From the NCBI GenBank assembly GCA_002840845.1, contig PHCS01000002.1, forward strand, positions 119,618 to 183,617: a stretch of 64,000 bases of DNA. The letters run 5' to 3'. Positions 53,187-62,569 of this stretch are shown one piece after another. This stretch comes from Betaproteobacteria bacterium HGW-Betaproteobacteria-14 (GTDB lineage Bacteria; Pseudomonadota; Gammaproteobacteria; Burkholderiales; Rhodocyclaceae). Within the stretch, counting starts at the first letter, position 1. Each line of letters opens with the position of its first letter. Below the pieces are notes generated by a model. It saw only the letters and a list, made by a program, of their open reading frames with translations. It had not been told where the DNA came from and did no database searches. The position numbers were made by a program, and so were the translations under genes.

Positions 53187-53916
53187 GCGGCTGTTGCAGC
53201 ACTTCGCTGGCGATCAGCCCATGACCATCCTCGACCTGGGCTGCGGCAAGGGCAAGCTTGTCGACTGGCTGAGTGCCCAGGGACACGATGCCTGGGGCTG
53301 CGACTTCGCCGGTTCCAGCGTGTCTGACTTTGAGGCCGACCTGGCCGCGGACGACCGCTTGCGCCCCATACAGCCGCAGCCCTATCGACTGCCATTTGAC
53401 GACGGCATGTTCGATTGCGTGGTGAGTTCGCAGGTGCTCGAACACGTCAAGGACCATGAAAGCACGTTCCGCGAAATCCATCGCGTGCTCAAGCCCCACG
53501 GGATCAGCCTGCATACCTTCCCAAGCCGCCATGTTTTCATAGAGCCGCACGTCAAGGTGCCGCTCGCATCGGTCGTCAGGAACCGCGCCTGGTTGCATTT
53601 CTGGGCATGGGCGGGCATCCGGAACCCGTATCAGGCCGGCAAGCCGGCGGCGGATGTGGCCCGTCTCAACTACGACTATCTGCATGCCCACACCCATTAC
53701 CTTACCAGGGAACAACTCCTGCGCCACGCCAAGCGCTTCTTCGTAGCCGCGTTCAGGGAGGATATTTTTTTTCTTCCGGGCGCCGAGGAAACCAAGCAAC
53801 GCAGCCTGAAAAAACGACTGTTCGTCCTGCTCGGCGGCGACCGGCTGAGAATCCGGCTCTATGGCACTTTTGTCATGAGGGCGCTGTATTTACGAAAACA
53901 ACCTCCGTCCGATTAA
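53176..53916 (+). CDS. class I methyltransferase, second member of the duplicated pair
   Basis: This 246-residue protein has ILDLGCGKGKLVDWL and VVSSQVLEHVKDHESTFREI. It shares with the 50200 gene the EPHV-containing block after the SAM core, but is clearly diverged and more AT-rich, so the duplication is old or one copy was acquired separately. The ATG at 53176 lies inside the end of the glycosyltransferase gene with GGGG upstream. The longer open frame upstream is a shadow. Confidence 0.8.
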   Translation: MSIERLLQHFAGDQPMTILDLGCGKGKLVDWLSAQGHDAWGCDFAGSSVSDFEADLAADDRLRPIQPQPYRLPFDDGMFDCVVSSQVLEHVKDHESTFREIHRVLKPHGISLHTFPSRHVFIEPHVKVPLASVVRNRAWLHFWAWAGIRNPYQAGKPAADVARLNYDYLHAHTHYLTREQLLRHAKRFFVAAFREDIFFLPGAEETKQRSLKKRLFVLLGGDRLRIRLYGTFVMRALYLRKQPPSD

Positions 53917-53928
53917 ACTGGCGCCACA

Positions 53929-55278
53929 TTGACGGTTTCGAACACGCCCTGCCAGCACGACCACGACTGTTCTGCGTTGAATACGATCACGTTCGCCTGC
54001 TTCCATGCCTACCCTCTGTTCGATGCTGCCGTGAAGGCGCCCATCGGAGGTATGGAAACACGGGCCGCCCTGTTCGGCCGGGGGTTGGCCCGCTCCGGGT
54101 GCTGGCGCGTACGCTTCGTGGTCAACGATTTCGGCCAACCGAAGCGGACGCGCCACGAAGGTATCGACTTCGACATCTACCAGCCCTTGCATCGGCAGGC
54201 ATCGGCCAACGTGAATCCCCGCTTCGCCAAGCGGAAGTGGTTCCCCATCCTAAACATGGACCGCCGCGACCTGGCCCTGCTCTGGCAGGTGCCCTTGGTG
54301 GCACTGTTCCGGCTCTTCCCCGCATGGTTCTTCCCGCTCTACTGGCGCCGCCGGCGCCCCGACGCGGTGTGCTGCTTTGGCAACAATGGCCTCACGGCGC
54401 AGGTCATCGCCGACTGTCGGCGCCTCGGCATCAGGTCGGTGTTGTGCATCGCCTCGGACGACGACATATCCGCGGAATACACCGCCGGCGACCTCGGCCT
54501 CAACGACTACAACACGCCGAAGTGGATGGCCCACTATGCGCTGGAGAACGCCGACCAGGTCTTCGTCCAGACCGAGAGCCAGTTGCGCGCCCTGGAAAGC
54601 CGCTTCGGCCGCCGTGGCAAGTTGATCCGCAATCCGGTGGACATCTCGGCGGACGACCCGGCGCGCTGGCCGGTACGCGACAGGCGCGACCTCGTCCTCT
54701 GGATCGGTCGATCCGACACTTTCCACAAACGGCCGCTGCTATTCCTCGAGCTGGCGCTACGCTGTCCCGACCTGACTTTCCTGATGATCCTGAACAAGAC
54801 CCACGCCGACGTCTTTGACGCCGTACAGGCGGAGCGCCCGCCGAACCTGACCATCATCGAGCGGGTGCCGCACCGGGATATCTGGGACTACTATCGCCGT
54901 GCCCGGGTGTTCGTTTCTACCTCCGCCTACGAGGGCTTCCCCAACACTTTCCTGCAGTGCGCCGTCGCCGGCGTGCCGGTCGCCTCGCTGGCGGTCGATC
55001 CGGAGGATATCCTCACGCGCCACGGTTGCGGCCTGCTGGCGGACGGCAGCCTCGAGACGCTGGAACGCGACGTCCGTGCCCTCTGGTCGGACACCGCGCT
55101 CGCCGAACGCCACGCACTGACTTTCCACCGCTTCACGCTCGCGCACCACGGCTTCCAGGGCCAGGTCGAGCGCTTCGAGTCGCTCATGCAGGAAGTCATC
55201 GCGGCCCCGCTGCGGGCGACGCCGCTGCCGTGGTGGCGCAGACCCTTCAATCGCTTCGTCCGGCGAACAGAGTTCTAG
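53929..55278 (+). CDS. GT4-type glycosyltransferase, paralogue of the 50988 back half
   Basis: This is a protein of about 449 residues with the same blocks as residues 295-732 of the upstream enzyme (AYPLFDAAVKAPIGGMETR, CCFGNNGLTAQVIADC, YEGFPNTFLQCAVAGVPVAS). It lacks the GT-A-like front. No ATG is available before the conserved region; the start is probably the TTG at 53929, 12 bases after the methyltransferase stop, or a TTG at about 53977. It is the second half of the repeated methyltransferase-glycosyltransferase pair. Confidence 0.78.
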   Translation: MTVSNTPCQHDHDCSALNTITFACFHAYPLFDAAVKAPIGGMETRAALFGRGLARSGCWRVRFVVNDFGQPKRTRHEGIDFDIYQPLHRQASANVNPRFAKRKWFPILNMDRRDLALLWQVPLVALFRLFPAWFFPLYWRRRRPDAVCCFGNNGLTAQVIADCRRLGIRSVLCIASDDDISAEYTAGDLGLNDYNTPKWMAHYALENADQVFVQTESQLRALESRFGRRGKLIRNPVDISADDPARWPVRDRRDLVLWIGRSDTFHKRPLLFLELALRCPDLTFLMILNKTHADVFDAVQAERPPNLTIIERVPHRDIWDYYRRARVFVSTSAYEGFPNTFLQCAVAGVPVASLAVDPEDILTRHGCGLLADGSLETLERDVRALWSDTALAERHALTFHRFTLAHHGFQGQVERFESLMQEVIAAPLRATPLPWWRRPFNRFVRRTEF

Positions 55279-55279
55279 C

Positions 55280-57157
55280 ATGTGCGGTATCGCCGGCATT
55301 GTCGGAAAACAACCCCTGGAAGAGCATGGCGCGCTCGCCGGCCTGGTCGACGGCATCGTGCATCGCGGGCCCGACGACCGCGGCGACTACCTATCGCCGG
55401 ACGGCACCTGCGCCCTGGGCCACACGCGGCTCGCCATCCTCGACCTCTCCACCGCCGGCCACCAGCCGATGATAGACGGGGAGACCGGCAACGCCATCGT
55501 CTTCAACGGCGAGATCTACAACTTCGCCACACTGCGCACGCAATGCGAAGCCGACGGGTTCCGCTTCCGCTCGCATTCCGACACCGAGGTGATCCTCGCC
55601 CTCTACCGCAGGCATGGCGTAGACTGCCTGCGTTTCCTGCGCGGCATGTTCGCCTTCGCCATCTGGGACGCGCGCGCCCGGCGCCTGTTCTTCGCCCGCG
55701 ATCGCCTCGGCAAGAAGCCCTTCCACTATGCCGCATCGCCGCAGGGCTTCGCCTTCTGCTCGGAGATCGATCCGCTGGCGCGCCACGCGTGGACGGACCG
55801 CAGCCTCGACATGCAGGCGCTGGATTTCTTCCTGCACCTGCAGTACGTCCCTGCCCCGCTCAGCATCTACCGCGGCATCCGCAAGCTGCCGCCGGCGCAT
55901 TACGGCCTGCTCGACGCCTCGGGTCTGCGCATCGCGCCCTACTGGTCGCTCGACTATCGCGACAAAGTCGAGATGGACGAAACCGAGGCCCTCGACGCCT
56001 TCGAGGCCAAGCTCGCCGAGGCAGTGAAGCTGCGCATGGTGGCCGACGTGCCAGTCGGGGCGCTCCTCTCCGGCGGCGTCGACTCCAGCGTCATCGTCGC
56101 CCTCATGGCGAAGCAGTCCGCCGCGCCGGTGCGCACCTTCAGCGTCGGCTTCAGCGAGGCGGCCTTCGACGAATCCGCCTATGCCCGCCAGGCAGCTGAA
56201 ATCTGCGGCACGCTGCACCGCCCGGCCGAGCTGGGGGCACCGGACCTGTCCGTGCTGCCGATGCTGGTGCGGCGCTACGGCGAGCCCTTCGGGGATTCTT
56301 CCGCCCTGCCCTCCTTCTCGGTCTGCGCCGCCGCGCGGCAGGAGCTGAAGGTCGTCCTCAACGGCGACGGCGGCGACGAGCTGCTCGGCGGCTATCCGCG
56401 CTACTCGCTGCCGGACGCGACGATACGGCTGGCGACCTGGGTCCGCCGCCGCCATCCCCTGCCCCTGGTCGATCCGGCCAAATGGCTCGGCAGCCGCGGG
56501 CCCTTCCCCTTCAAGAAGCTGCGCCGCCTGGCGATGGAACACCTGCTGCTGCCGGATGCCGGCCCGTTCACCATGTACGGCGGCAGCCGCAACGACGCGG
56601 TGCGCCGCACCCTGCTCGGCGACGACGCCCTCGCCGGCAACCTGCCGCAATGGCGCGCCGACTGGTTCCGGCAGGCGCGGCTCGCCTCGGACAATCCGGT
56701 GGACAGCATGCTCTGGCTCGACAACCACACTTACCTGCCGGGCGACCTGCTGGTGAAGATGGATATCGCCGCCATGCATTGCGGCCTCGAGGCGCGCTCG
56801 CCGCTGCTCGACCACGAGCTGATCGAGTTCTGCGCGCGCCTACCCGCCCGCTTCAAGGTGCGCCATCGCACCGGGAAGTACCTGCTGAAGAAACTGGCGG
56901 AACGCTACTACCCGAAGGACTTCGTGTATCGCCGCAAGATGGGCTTCGGCATCCCGCTCGACGCCTGGATGCGCGGCCCCTTCCGCGCCCTGCTCGACGA
57001 TGTCCTGCGCGACCCGGCCTGCATGGCGCCGCTCGACATGGCGGCCGTCGACGCCTTCCGCCGGCGCTTCCTCGACGAGCGTGCCGACGAGTCGACGCGC
57101 CTGTGGCCGCTCTTCATGTACGGCCTGTGGCGCCGCCACGGCGCGCCGGCGGACTGA
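55280..57157 (+). CDS. asnB: asparagine synthase-type amidotransferase, second copy
   Basis: This 625-residue enzyme has Cys2 (MCGIAGIVG), HRGPDDRGDY, FNGEIYNF, PP-loop LLSGGVDSS and the RRKMGFGIPLDAW tail block. It has the same length class as the first asnB but only family-level similarity, so it is not a recent copy. It begins one base after the glycosyltransferase stop. Two such amidotransferases bracketing the repeated pair suggest two different amidated sugars in the glycan. Confidence 0.88.
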   Translation: MCGIAGIVGKQPLEEHGALAGLVDGIVHRGPDDRGDYLSPDGTCALGHTRLAILDLSTAGHQPMIDGETGNAIVFNGEIYNFATLRTQCEADGFRFRSHSDTEVILALYRRHGVDCLRFLRGMFAFAIWDARARRLFFARDRLGKKPFHYAASPQGFAFCSEIDPLARHAWTDRSLDMQALDFFLHLQYVPAPLSIYRGIRKLPPAHYGLLDASGLRIAPYWSLDYRDKVEMDETEALDAFEAKLAEAVKLRMVADVPVGALLSGGVDSSVIVALMAKQSAAPVRTFSVGFSEAAFDESAYARQAAEICGTLHRPAELGAPDLSVLPMLVRRYGEPFGDSSALPSFSVCAAARQELKVVLNGDGGDELLGGYPRYSLPDATIRLATWVRRRHPLPLVDPAKWLGSRGPFPFKKLRRLAMEHLLLPDAGPFTMYGGSRNDAVRRTLLGDDALAGNLPQWRADWFRQARLASDNPVDSMLWLDNHTYLPGDLLVKMDIAAMHCGLEARSPLLDHELIEFCARLPARFKVRHRTGKYLLKKLAERYYPKDFVYRRKMGFGIPLDAWMRGPFRALLDDVLRDPACMAPLDMAAVDAFRRRFLDERADESTRLWPLFMYGLWRRHGAPAD

Positions 57158-57161
57158 GGCC

Positions 57162-58843
57162 ATGGCCGGCGCCCTGCGCAAGCTCCTCCGCCTCGCCGCC
57201 GCGCACGGCCCCGCGCCCCTGCTGGGCGCAGCGCTCGACGCCTGCCGCGAGCGGCGCTTGCGCATCGTAGCGTCGCCGGTGCCCGATTGCGGTTTCCACA
57301 CCGTCTGGCGCCCGCCGACGCGGCGCCGCTTCATGCAGGCGCTGCGTCGTCGCCTCGGCCTGGCGCAGGCGGATTTCCGCCGCCGCGCCGAATCCGCCGA
57401 CGGCATCGACGAACGGCCGCCCGATGTACCGGTCACCGCCGGCGTGCTGCTGGCCGGCCCGCGCGCGCTCGACAATCCCGGCGTGAGCGCATTCCTGCTG
57501 GCACAGGCCGCCACCGACACGCTGCGCATCGCCCATCCGGGCGACGCCGTCGCGCCGCAAGCCGGCACGCCGCAAGCCGGCACGCTGACGCTGCTCGCCG
57601 GCATCGAGGCGGATGCGGAAGGCCAGGCCTGCCTGCTCGATCTGCGCCGCCGCGGCATCGCCTGCGACTGGCTTGCGGCCTCGGCGGAAACCGCCATCGA
57701 AGAAACCCCACTGCGCGAGGCCTGTCGGCACGTGGCGACGCCCTCGGCCGACGGCAACGGGCTCGACTACAGCGCCATCGCCGTGCCGCAGCGACTGACT
57801 TTCCCCCGCGCCGCCGCGCCGCTGCCGCGCCCGCTGCGCGTGCTCACCTACCGCTGGCACGTGCCGCATCAGTACGAACTGTTCAAGCTCGGCGCCGAAT
57901 TCACCCTCGTCGGCGACATCGGCGAGGGCAGCTGCCGCTGGTGGGACCTCAGCGCCCGCTGCCCGCCAATGCCCGCTTCGCGCGCTGGAGCGAAATCGAC
58001 CCGCGCCAGTTCGACCTGGCCATCCTGCACTTCGACGAGAACGTCCTGCGGGCCGCGGCCGATGCCCCCGGCGTCGGCGCCGAGTGGGGCGCGACCTTCC
58101 GCTTCCTGCAGCGGAACCTGACCATCCCGCGCATCGCCGTCTGCCACGGCACGCCGCAGGCGGACGCGCCCGCGCGGCGCGCGGCGCTGGCCGACTTCCT
58201 CGCCGACACGCCCGTCGTCGTCAACTCGCACCAGGCCCTCGGCGAATGGGGCTTCGCCGACGCGCGCGTGATCTGGCAGGGCTTCGATCCGGCGGAATTC
58301 CCGATGCGGCCGCGGCCCGGGGGCCGCCAGCCGCGCATCCTCACCCTGCCGCAGGAAGCCACGGCCGAGCGGCCGGGCTACCGCGGCGCGGACCTGCTCG
58401 ACCGGGTGGCCGCCCGCCTGCCGGCACCGCTGGAGCGCCTGCGCGTGGCGGAACCGAACCTCCTGCTGCGCGGCAACGCCTACGCCGCAGCGCGCTTCGC
58501 CCACTACGTCGCCGCCCTGCACGGCTTCGACATCTACTTCAACCCGACGCTGCGCTCACCCATGCCCCGCTCGCGCGGCGAAGCCATGCTCTGCGGCCTC
58601 GCCACCGTGAATGCCGACAGCCACGACGTCGACCGCTTCATCGAGAACGGCATCAACGGCTTCTACGCTTCCTCGACGGAGGAACTGGCCGACCAGCTCG
58701 GCTTCCTGCTCGCCGATCCGGCGCGCGCCTGGCGCATCGGCCTCGCCGGCCGCGAGACGGAGATGCGCCTCTTCCACATCGACCGCTACCTCGACGACTG
58801 GCGGCGGCTGATCCGCGATGTCCTCGGCCACGATGCGATCTGA
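57162..58843 (+). pseudogene. glycosyltransferase split by a one-base frameshift
   Basis: Reading from the ATG at 57162, the protein runs about 266 residues to WWDLSAR near 57959. It then goes out of frame into low-complexity sequence and stops at 58121. The next frame continues the same protein type (LPANARFARWSEIDPRQFDL) to 58843 with a GT4-like end (AMLCGLATVNADSHDVDRFI). One missing base at about 57957-57961 (CGCTGCCC where CGCCTGCCC would restore the frame) explains both parts. The restored product would be about 560 residues. It may be a true pseudogene, a recent mutation or an assembly error. Gene spacing on both sides is that of a working operon. Confidence 0.75.
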
Positions 58844-59660
58844 GCCCACGTTCACTCAAAAGTCGTGGGCGTCGCTGCGTACGGCCCTGATCGGCTGCGG
58901 CCTCGCCGAACCGCTCCTGCGCCGCGGCCTGCTCGGGCTGGAGGAAACGCGCCGCCGCCTGGCCCTGCACCACCTGCCAGCCGGCGGACGGGGCCTCGAG
59001 ATCGGTCCCCTGCACTGCCCGCTGCCTCTGCCGCCGGGCGCAAGGGCGCGCTACGTCGACCACCACACGGCCGGGGAACTGCGTCGCCTGCGCGACGACG
59101 CCGGCGCCGGCATCGTCGACACCGACATCCTGACCGACGGCTTCACGCTCGGCTGCATCGCCGCAGCCAGCCAGGATTTCGTCGTCGCCAACCACGTGCT
59201 TGAGCACGCCACGGACGCGCTGGGCACACTGGAGAACTGGCTGCGCGTGCTGCGCCCGGGCGGCGTGCTCTTCGTCGCCGTGCCCATCGGCGCGTGCTGC
59301 TTCGACCGGGGACGCGCCGTCACGACGCCGCAGCATTTCCTCGACGACCGCCGCCTCAGCGCGTCAGGCGACAGCGAGGCCATGCGCGAACGCAATCGCG
59401 TTCACGTCGAAGAGCATCTCGACATCGCCGCGCCGGCCCTGGCGCGCGGGCGCGGCGAGGTGTGGACGCCCCTGCAGGGCGAGGCGCGCGAGCGCGAGAT
59501 CGCGCGCCTGCTCGGCGCAGACGCGAGCCAGGTCCACCACCACGTGTTCACCCCCGAGTCCTTCGCCGCCCTGCTCGGCCTGCTGGGCCCGGCGGCGCGC
59601 ATCGAGCGCGTCGCCCGCTCCAGCATCGAGATCGTCGGCATCGTGAGCAAGCGTTCATGA
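58833..59660 (+). CDS. methyltransferase of the polysaccharide cluster
   Basis: This protein of about 275 residues has a recognisable but modified SAM core (GLEIGPLHCPLPLP, VDHHTAGELRRL, FVVANHVLEHATDALGTLEN) and VLRPGGVLFVAVP. Proteins of this type accompany glycosyltransferases in O-antigen loci; the acceptor is unknown. The ATG at 58833 overlaps the end of the frameshifted gene. An ATG five codons earlier is possible. It overlaps the next gene by four bases. Confidence 0.8.
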   Translation: MRSEPTFTQKSWASLRTALIGCGLAEPLLRRGLLGLEETRRRLALHHLPAGGRGLEIGPLHCPLPLPPGARARYVDHHTAGELRRLRDDAGAGIVDTDILTDGFTLGCIAAASQDFVVANHVLEHATDALGTLENWLRVLRPGGVLFVAVPIGACCFDRGRAVTTPQHFLDDRRLSASGDSEAMRERNRVHVEEHLDIAAPALARGRGEVWTPLQGEAREREIARLLGADASQVHHHVFTPESFAALLGLLGPAARIERVARSSIEIVGIVSKRS

Positions 59661-60589
59661 AAAAAGTTGCCGCAGTCATCGTGACCCATCATCCCCGCGC
59701 GGATGAATTTCTGCCTTTGCTCGACCGATTGTCGAGCCAGGCCGACACGGTGATCGTGGTCGACAACACCCCCGGCGCCCGGAACACGGAACTGGATGCG
59801 CTGATCGCGGCTGGCGCCCGACAGGCGGATTGCAGATCGCTCCGCCTGGGCGAAAACATGGGCCTGGCCCGGGCGCTCAATGAAGGCTGCCGGCTCGCAC
59901 TGGCATCGGGCGCGGAGTTCATTCTGTTGAGCGACCAGGACAGCCTGCCGGACGGAAACATGGTGCGCGAGCTGTGCCGCGCCTACCAGGCGCTGACCGA
60001 CGCCGGCCTCAAGGTCGGCGCGGTCGGCCCGACCTACACGGATCTGCATACCGGCCTGACCTACCCCTTCCAGGCGCAGTTGCCGGGTCGGCTCTTCTAT
60101 GGGCACAAGGTGCCGACCGGCGATGCGCCGCATGTCGAAGCCCTCACGCTGATCACTTCCGGCACGCTGATTCCGGCCACGGTGTTCAAGGACGTGGGGG
60201 CGATGCGCGAGGATTTCTTCATCGATCAGATCGACATCGAATGGTGTCACCGGGCGCGCGCCATGGGATATCGCCTCTTCGGGACCGGCTGGGCCACCAT
60301 GTACCAGCGCATGGGCGACGCGCGTTTGAAGGTCTGGTTCCTGGGTTGGCGCTTCGAGAGTGCCTACAGCCCGACGCGAATCTATTACCGGTTGCGCAAC
60401 TTCGTCGCCTTGCTGAAGCTCGATTTCATCGACTGGCGCTGGAAGATACGCAGCTGCTGGTATCACCTGGGACTGCTGTACTCCCACGTCTTCTTCGGGC
60501 CCCGCCCGTTCAGGACGACAAGAATGTTTTTCAAAGGAGTCATGGACGGGCTGCGCAACAGGATGGGGCCCGCCGGCGGCGGAGAATAG
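59657..60589 (+). CDS. GT2 glycosyltransferase, rhamnosyltransferase type
   Basis: This 310-residue GT-A enzyme has AVIVTHHP at the start, TVIVVDNTPG, a DxD-like SDQDSLPD, and FIDQIDIEWCHRARAMGY. This pattern is that of WbbL/RfbF-type rhamnosyltransferases, which add rhamnose to lipid-linked or growing glycans. It ends the rightward polysaccharide operon; one base separates its stop from the stop of the convergent gene. Composition is somewhat less GC-rich than the genes before it. Confidence 0.85.
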   Translation: MKKVAAVIVTHHPRADEFLPLLDRLSSQADTVIVVDNTPGARNTELDALIAAGARQADCRSLRLGENMGLARALNEGCRLALASGAEFILLSDQDSLPDGNMVRELCRAYQALTDAGLKVGAVGPTYTDLHTGLTYPFQAQLPGRLFYGHKVPTGDAPHVEALTLITSGTLIPATVFKDVGAMREDFFIDQIDIEWCHRARAMGYRLFGTGWATMYQRMGDARLKVWFLGWRFESAYSPTRIYYRLRNFVALLKLDFIDWRWKIRSCWYHLGLLYSHVFFGPRPFRTTRMFFKGVMDGLRNRMGPAGGGE

Positions 60590-60590
60590 T

Positions 60591-61652
60591 TCAGTCGACC
60601 CGAGGCAGGCCGTGCCTGAGCAGCATGCGCAGCTTGTAGGGCATCCAGTCGAAGACGGCGAAAAAGTCAGCCGCCTTGACACGGCGACCGGTCATGGTGC
60701 GGCGCCGTTCCGCGCTGATCTCGCGCCGTCGCTGCAGCAGGGCGCCGAATACCGGCAGGTAGATCTGCCGCAGGTAACGCCCATCCAGCCTGAGCAGGGA
60801 CAGCAGGCAGCCCTCGGTCAGCAGCAGCAGCAGGTGGAGCGGCAGGAGCAGCTGAAGGTACGGAGCCGGGCAGATCGTCGCCAGCACGAAGGTCTTGTTG
60901 CGCTCGGAGAGGGCGCGCCGCCGGAAGGTGCTGGCGAGCCGGCCATCGACCGGCTTGCCGCCGCCGAAGCTTGCGCCGACGCGGTGGCGATAGCCCGACG
61001 CGCCCAGAGCGCGCACCGGATAACCGGCCAGGCGCGCGCGGCAGCAGAGGTAGAGATCCTCGGCGACCGAGCCGAACCACTCCGGAAAGCCGCCCAGCTC
61101 CCGCCACAGTGACTTCGGAATCCACAGGCAGGCGCCGTGCACCGTGCCGACCTCGCCCAACGACGGATCGCGGTTCGGCACCGGGTTGAGGAAAGGGTCG
61201 AGGCGGCTGCCGATGTCGAGCAACTCGCCCGTGCCAGCGTCGACCTGCGGCAGCGTGAGGATGGCCGGCCGGCCGAGGCGTTCCGCCTCCGCCAGCAGCG
61301 CCTGCAGCGCGTCAGGCAGCAGCGTCGCGTCGTTGTTGAGCAGCAGCAGCCAGTCGCCCCGCGCCGCCGCCGCCATGCGATTGTTGGCGACGCAGAAGCC
61401 GACGTTCTCGGCGCTCGCGATCAGCTTCACATCGGGATGCTGCGCGCGGATGTGCGCGGCCGAACCGTCCGGCGAGGCGTCGTCGTGCACGACGATCTCG
61501 ACGTCGATGCCGCCCGCCTGCGCCCGCAGCGAGGCGATGCAGGCGTCGATCAATTCGATGCCTTGGTAGTGGGCGATGCAGACGGAAATGGTTGGCGGTT
61601 GTGCGTCGCCGCTGATTGGGCCCTGCTCGGGACTAATACGCGACAACGCCAT
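60591..61652 (-). CDS. GT2 glycosyltransferase
   Basis: This 353-residue GT-A enzyme has SVCIAHYQGIEL, VEIVVHDDASPDG, a nucleotide-metal motif LLLLNNDATLL, and GSVAEDLYLCCRARLAG. A hydrophobic stretch near residue 275 (LQLLLPLHLLLLLTEG) suggests membrane association. It lies seven bases after the methyltransferase on the same strand, and is the last gene of the leftward block that runs in from the right edge. Confidence 0.85.
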   Translation of the reverse strand: MALSRISPEQGPISGDAQPPTISVCIAHYQGIELIDACIASLRAQAGGIDVEIVVHDDASPDGSAAHIRAQHPDVKLIASAENVGFCVANNRMAAAARGDWLLLLNNDATLLPDALQALLAEAERLGRPAILTLPQVDAGTGELLDIGSRLDPFLNPVPNRDPSLGEVGTVHGACLWIPKSLWRELGGFPEWFGSVAEDLYLCCRARLAGYPVRALGASGYRHRVGASFGGGKPVDGRLASTFRRRALSERNKTFVLATICPAPYLQLLLPLHLLLLLTEGCLLSLLRLDGRYLRQIYLPVFGALLQRRREISAERRRTMTGRRVKAADFFAVFDWMPYKLRMLLRHGLPRVD

Positions 61653-61659
61653 CCCTGCT

Positions 61660-62508
61660 TCAGTTTGATTCGCCGCAATTGCGCTTGTGCGCGATCACGA
61701 CATCCTGATAACTCAGGTATTGTTCGCGTCCGGACCATGCGCCATAGCGTATTGGCTCCTCAATTTCCATGTCATGGCGGGCATAGAACTGCCGAATTAC
61801 CCCCTCCGGCAAGGCAATGGTGTTCTCAGGCGTGCTGCCGCTGGTGGATAGGAAGCCTTCAAATTCATGATAGAACGGCTGGGAGGCGCGACGCTGACGG
61901 ATTCGTTCCAGAGCGAAATCGTCCAGAAGGTAATAAGTGATGAAGCTCCGGGCTCCCGGCTTCAAAACCCTGCTGATCTCGGTAAGATAGGCGTCGATTT
62001 CGTCAGGGGGCATATGGCTGAAAACCGAAGTCAGGAACACGAAATCGAAAGACTCGTCGGCAAAGGGCAGGTGGTAATGCGATGCGATGCCGCTTCCTTC
62101 AGGGTTCGAATAGGGATTGCGGAGGTCGGCATGATGAAAACGGAAATGCGGGAAGCGGGTACTGATTTCATCTCTGCACCAAGTAACGGCCTTGTCGATG
62201 ATCTCGATGCCGTCATAGCTCCCCCCCCCCGAAATATAGGGTGTCAAGCCCACCGCCATCCTGCCATAGCCGGCGCCGATCTCCAGCACATTGTGTTCCG
62301 GCTTCAAGCCGCACTCGCGTATGAAATGGCCGAGAAACTCCTCCCCGGTACGCTTGAAATCGCCCGATCCCACGATGAGCGCCGTCATGCGAGGAGGGAT
62401 CATGGGTTCTCGCCTGCCCCTCAGCGAATCCCAGGCATCCAATGCTCCGTAGATGCAAATTCGTGCAAGGCGCTTAAGCCAGGTCGGGATGTGCTGACGT
62501 ATCGTCAT
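61660..62508 (-). CDS. class I methyltransferase containing a ten-G tract
   Basis: This 282-residue protein has VLEIGAGYGRMAVGL, YDGIEIIDKAV and FVFLTSVFSHMPPDEID, typical of SAM-dependent methyltransferases in glycan loci. The codons for three glycines in YISGGGSYDG lie in an uninterrupted run of ten G. Gain or loss of one base would truncate the protein soon after. The present length keeps the frame open. The gene is clearly less GC-rich than most of the window, pointing to acquisition from elsewhere. Confidence 0.83.
   Translation of the reverse strand: MTIRQHIPTWLKRLARICIYGALDAWDSLRGRREPMIPPRMTALIVGSGDFKRTGEEFLGHFIRECGLKPEHNVLEIGAGYGRMAVGLTPYISGGGSYDGIEIIDKAVTWCRDEISTRFPHFRFHHADLRNPYSNPEGSGIASHYHLPFADESFDFVFLTSVFSHMPPDEIDAYLTEISRVLKPGARSFITYYLLDDFALERIRQRRASQPFYHEFEGFLSTSGSTPENTIALPEGVIRQFYARHDMEIEEPIRYGAWSGREQYLSYQDVVIAHKRNCGESN
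62221..62230 (-). repeat. homopolymeric G tract (ten) inside a methyltransferase gene
   Basis: Ten C on the plus strand read as ten G in the coding strand, about one third into the gene. It is the longest single-base run I noticed in the window and is of a length known to slip during replication. Confidence 0.9.
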
Positions 62509-62569
62509 TCAGGATTCCTTGTCAGGTCGAATCAGGCTACATGTGTTGAGTCTGAGAACCATTTGTTCG

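Noticed and set aside
57000..58121. Treating the front part of the frameshifted glycosyltransferase as a complete gene
   Set aside because: After about 57959 the frame becomes Ser/Pro/Thr/Arg low-complexity sequence, while the other frame continues the enzyme.
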